DNA of 64,000 nt from contig CAJTUV010000003.1 of NCBI GenBank assembly GCA_910579515.1, forward strand, positions 62,001 through 126,000, in the 5' to 3' direction. The notes beneath the pieces are model-generated. The model was not told the origin of the DNA. It saw only the letters and a program-made list of their open reading frames with translations, and did no database searches. The stretch comes from an uncultured Hungatella sp. (lineage in GTDB: Bacteria; Bacillota; Clostridia; Lachnospirales; Lachnospiraceae). This document shows positions 62,796-64,000 of the stretch, one piece after another. Both the position numbers and the translations under genes were made by a program. Position 1 is the stretch's first letter. Each line of letters opens with the position of its first letter.

Positions 62796-64000
62796 GAGAG
62801 CATGATATTGTAATTATTGGCGGTGGTCCGGCAGGACTGGCGGCGGCTGTGTCAGCCAGAAAAGCAGGAATTCAGGACGTTTTGATTCTGGAAAGAGATC
62901 ATATGTTAGGCGGTATCTTGAACCAGTGTATTCACAATGGATTTGGCCTTCACACCTTTAAGGAAGAACTTACGGGGCCGGAATATGCCAGCCGCTTTAT
63001 TAAAATGGTGGAAGAGGAGAAGATTCCATACTCTCTGAATACCATGGTAGTTGACGTCAATGATAAAAAAGAAATTACCTATATTAACCGGGACGAGGGA
63101 TTAGTGACGATAAAGGCAGGCGCCATTGTGCTGGCTATGGGATGCAGGGAACGCCCAAGAGGAGCCTTAAACATTCCTGGATTTCGTCCGGCTGGAATCT
63201 ATTCAGCAGGTACCGCCCAGCGTTTGACCAATATGGAAGGTTTTCAGGTGGGAAAAGAGGTTGTGATACTCGGCTCCGGCGATATCGGCCTCATTATGGC
63301 AAGAAGAATGACTCTGGAGGGGGCAAAGGTTAAGGTTGTGGCAGAGCTTATGCCATACTCCGGCGGTCTGAAGAGAAATATTGTTCAGTGTCTTGACGAC
63401 TATGGAATTCCGCTGAAGTTAAGCCATACAGTTGTTGAGATTCATGGAAAAGAGAGGGTGACAGGAATCACCATCGCAGAGGTGGACAGCACAAGGAAAC
63501 CGATTCCGGGCACAGAGGAGTTTTATTCCTGCGATACCCTGCTGTTATCCGTAGGCTTGATTCCAGAAAATGAATTAACGAAAGGGATCGGCGCATCCAT
63601 GAGCAGAGTTACTTCTGGACCGGATGTAAACGACAGGCTAGAGACAGGGGCAGAGGGTGTGTTTGCCTGTGGTAATGTCCTTCATGTTCATGATTTGGTG
63701 GACTTTGTTTCTGAGGAAGCAACTCTGGCAGGAGAGAATGCGGCTCATTATGTACATACGCAAAAGGGAGAAGAAATCTCAGAGAAGAGAGAAAGCCATA
63801 TGGTGCCCCTATCCGCAGAAAACGGTGTGCGGTATACAGTTCCCCAAACACTGGATATTGCAAATATGAGAGATCTGGTAGTGGTTCGTTTCCGTGTCAG
63901 CGACGTATTTAAGAACCGGTCTATTGCAATTTACTATGATGATAAGCTGATCTCCAGGAGGAAAAAGAAAGTTCTGGCTCCTGGCGAGATGGAGCAGGTA
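62792..64000 (+). CDS. NAD(P)/FAD-dependent oxidoreductase, partial
   Basis: The frame starts at ATG 62792 and stays open to the window end (403 codons, 3' end missing). The two dinucleotide motifs are VIIGGGPAGLAAAVSARKAG (about residues 7-26) and EVVILGSGDIGLIMARRM (about 155). The pyridine-nucleotide disulfide oxidoreductase fold is clear. In Clostridia this protein follows the GlpA-like flavoprotein and is usually followed by a small DUF1667 protein, together forming a glycerol-3-phosphate oxidising complex. That is family knowledge; the missing end prevents checking. Confidence 0.9.
   Translation, partial: MREHDIVIIGGGPAGLAAAVSARKAGIQDVLILERDHMLGGILNQCIHNGFGLHTFKEELTGPEYASRFIKMVEEEKIPYSLNTMVVDVNDKKEITYINRDEGLVTIKAGAIVLAMGCRERPRGALNIPGFRPAGIYSAGTAQRLTNMEGFQVGKEVVILGSGDIGLIMARRMTLEGAKVKVVAELMPYSGGLKRNIVQCLDDYGIPLKLSHTVVEIHGKERVTGITIAEVDSTRKPIPGTEEFYSCDTLLLSVGLIPENELTKGIGASMSRVTSGPDVNDRLETGAEGVFACGNVLHVHDLVDFVSEEATLAGENAAHYVHTQKGEEISEKRESHMVPLSAENGVRYTVPQTLDIANMRDLVVVRFRVSDVFKNRSIAIYYDDKLISRRKKKVLAPGEMEQV

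Noticed and set aside
1..64000. CRISPR array, tRNA/rRNA genes, transposase or prophage genes
   Set aside because: No regularly spaced repeats, no cloverleaf sequences and no transposase or phage motifs were seen on either strand.

Overview
The window reads as a chromosomal segment of a Gram-positive anaerobe of the class Clostridia, most likely family Lachnospiraceae. The evidence is the HrcA/CIRCE heat-shock operon, the Bacillus/Clostridium gene orders listed below, AGGAGG-type ribosome binding sites, frequent GTG/TTG starts, a YitT protein, HPr-like proteins and a single-chain glycyl-tRNA synthetase. This is an inference from gene content; no rRNA is present to confirm it. I saw no tRNA, rRNA, CRISPR array, insertion sequence or phage gene.

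Layout. (1) 1-4100: a lipoprotein and aminopeptidase C, then two secreted 3D-domain proteins on the minus strand. (2) 4200-16250: promoter, CIRCE, hrcA-grpE-dnaK-dnaJ, proC, prmA, rsmE, a cysteine desulfurase, thiI and mtaB. This is the Bacillus hrcA...yqeT-yqeU-yqeV order with proC, the desulfurase/thiI pair and a His-less HPr-like gene inserted. (3) 16290-27010: ireB-ruvX-DUF1292-rnjA-short mltG-trmR-trhP, then a YdcF-like protein, an M16C peptidase, era and recO. This follows the Bacillus yrzL-yrrK-yrzB-yrrL-yrrM-yrrO order with rnjA inserted. (4) 27020-39060: carbohydrate metabolism. It has two TIM-barrel isomerase-like genes, a lipoprotein-glyS unit behind a structured leader, araD, an FGGY kinase, a GH42 beta-galactosidase fused to a SASA-type esterase domain, and a GH31 alpha-xylosidase-like enzyme. 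(5) 39080-47650: acyl-ACP thioesterase, CvfB, a methyltransferase, YitT, an MsmX/UgpC-type sugar ABC ATPase, a CdaR-like regulator, ftsE-ftsX and an S41 peptidase. (6) 47730-53060: AraC regulator converging on a GH36 alpha-galactosidase, a GNAT acetyltransferase and a FucO-like dehydrogenase. (7) 53260-58275: an ECF S-component/DUF4430 pair diverging from a sirtuin-like gene that leads hisH-hisF-ung-uppP, plus a second degenerate HPr-like gene. (8) 58460-64000: DAHP synthase with a PH-domain protein, an MBL hydrolase with a zinc-ribbon membrane protein, and the start of a glycerol-3-phosphate-dehydrogenase-type flavoprotein operon behind a leader terminator. Its second gene runs off the window.

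How the parts work together. MsmX-type ATPases energise many sugar importers, and GH42, GH36, GH31, araD and the FGGY kinase can process imported galactosides, xylosides and pentoses. TrmR and TrhP act in sequence on wobble uridine, MtaB and ThiI are further tRNA modifiers, and the desulfurase supplies sulfur to ThiI. The points most worth following are the GH42-esterase fusion, the sirtuin-like protein with Cys in place of the catalytic His, the ECF-S/DUF4430 pair, the two His-less HPr paralogs, the folded dnaK-dnaJ spacer and the two structured leaders.
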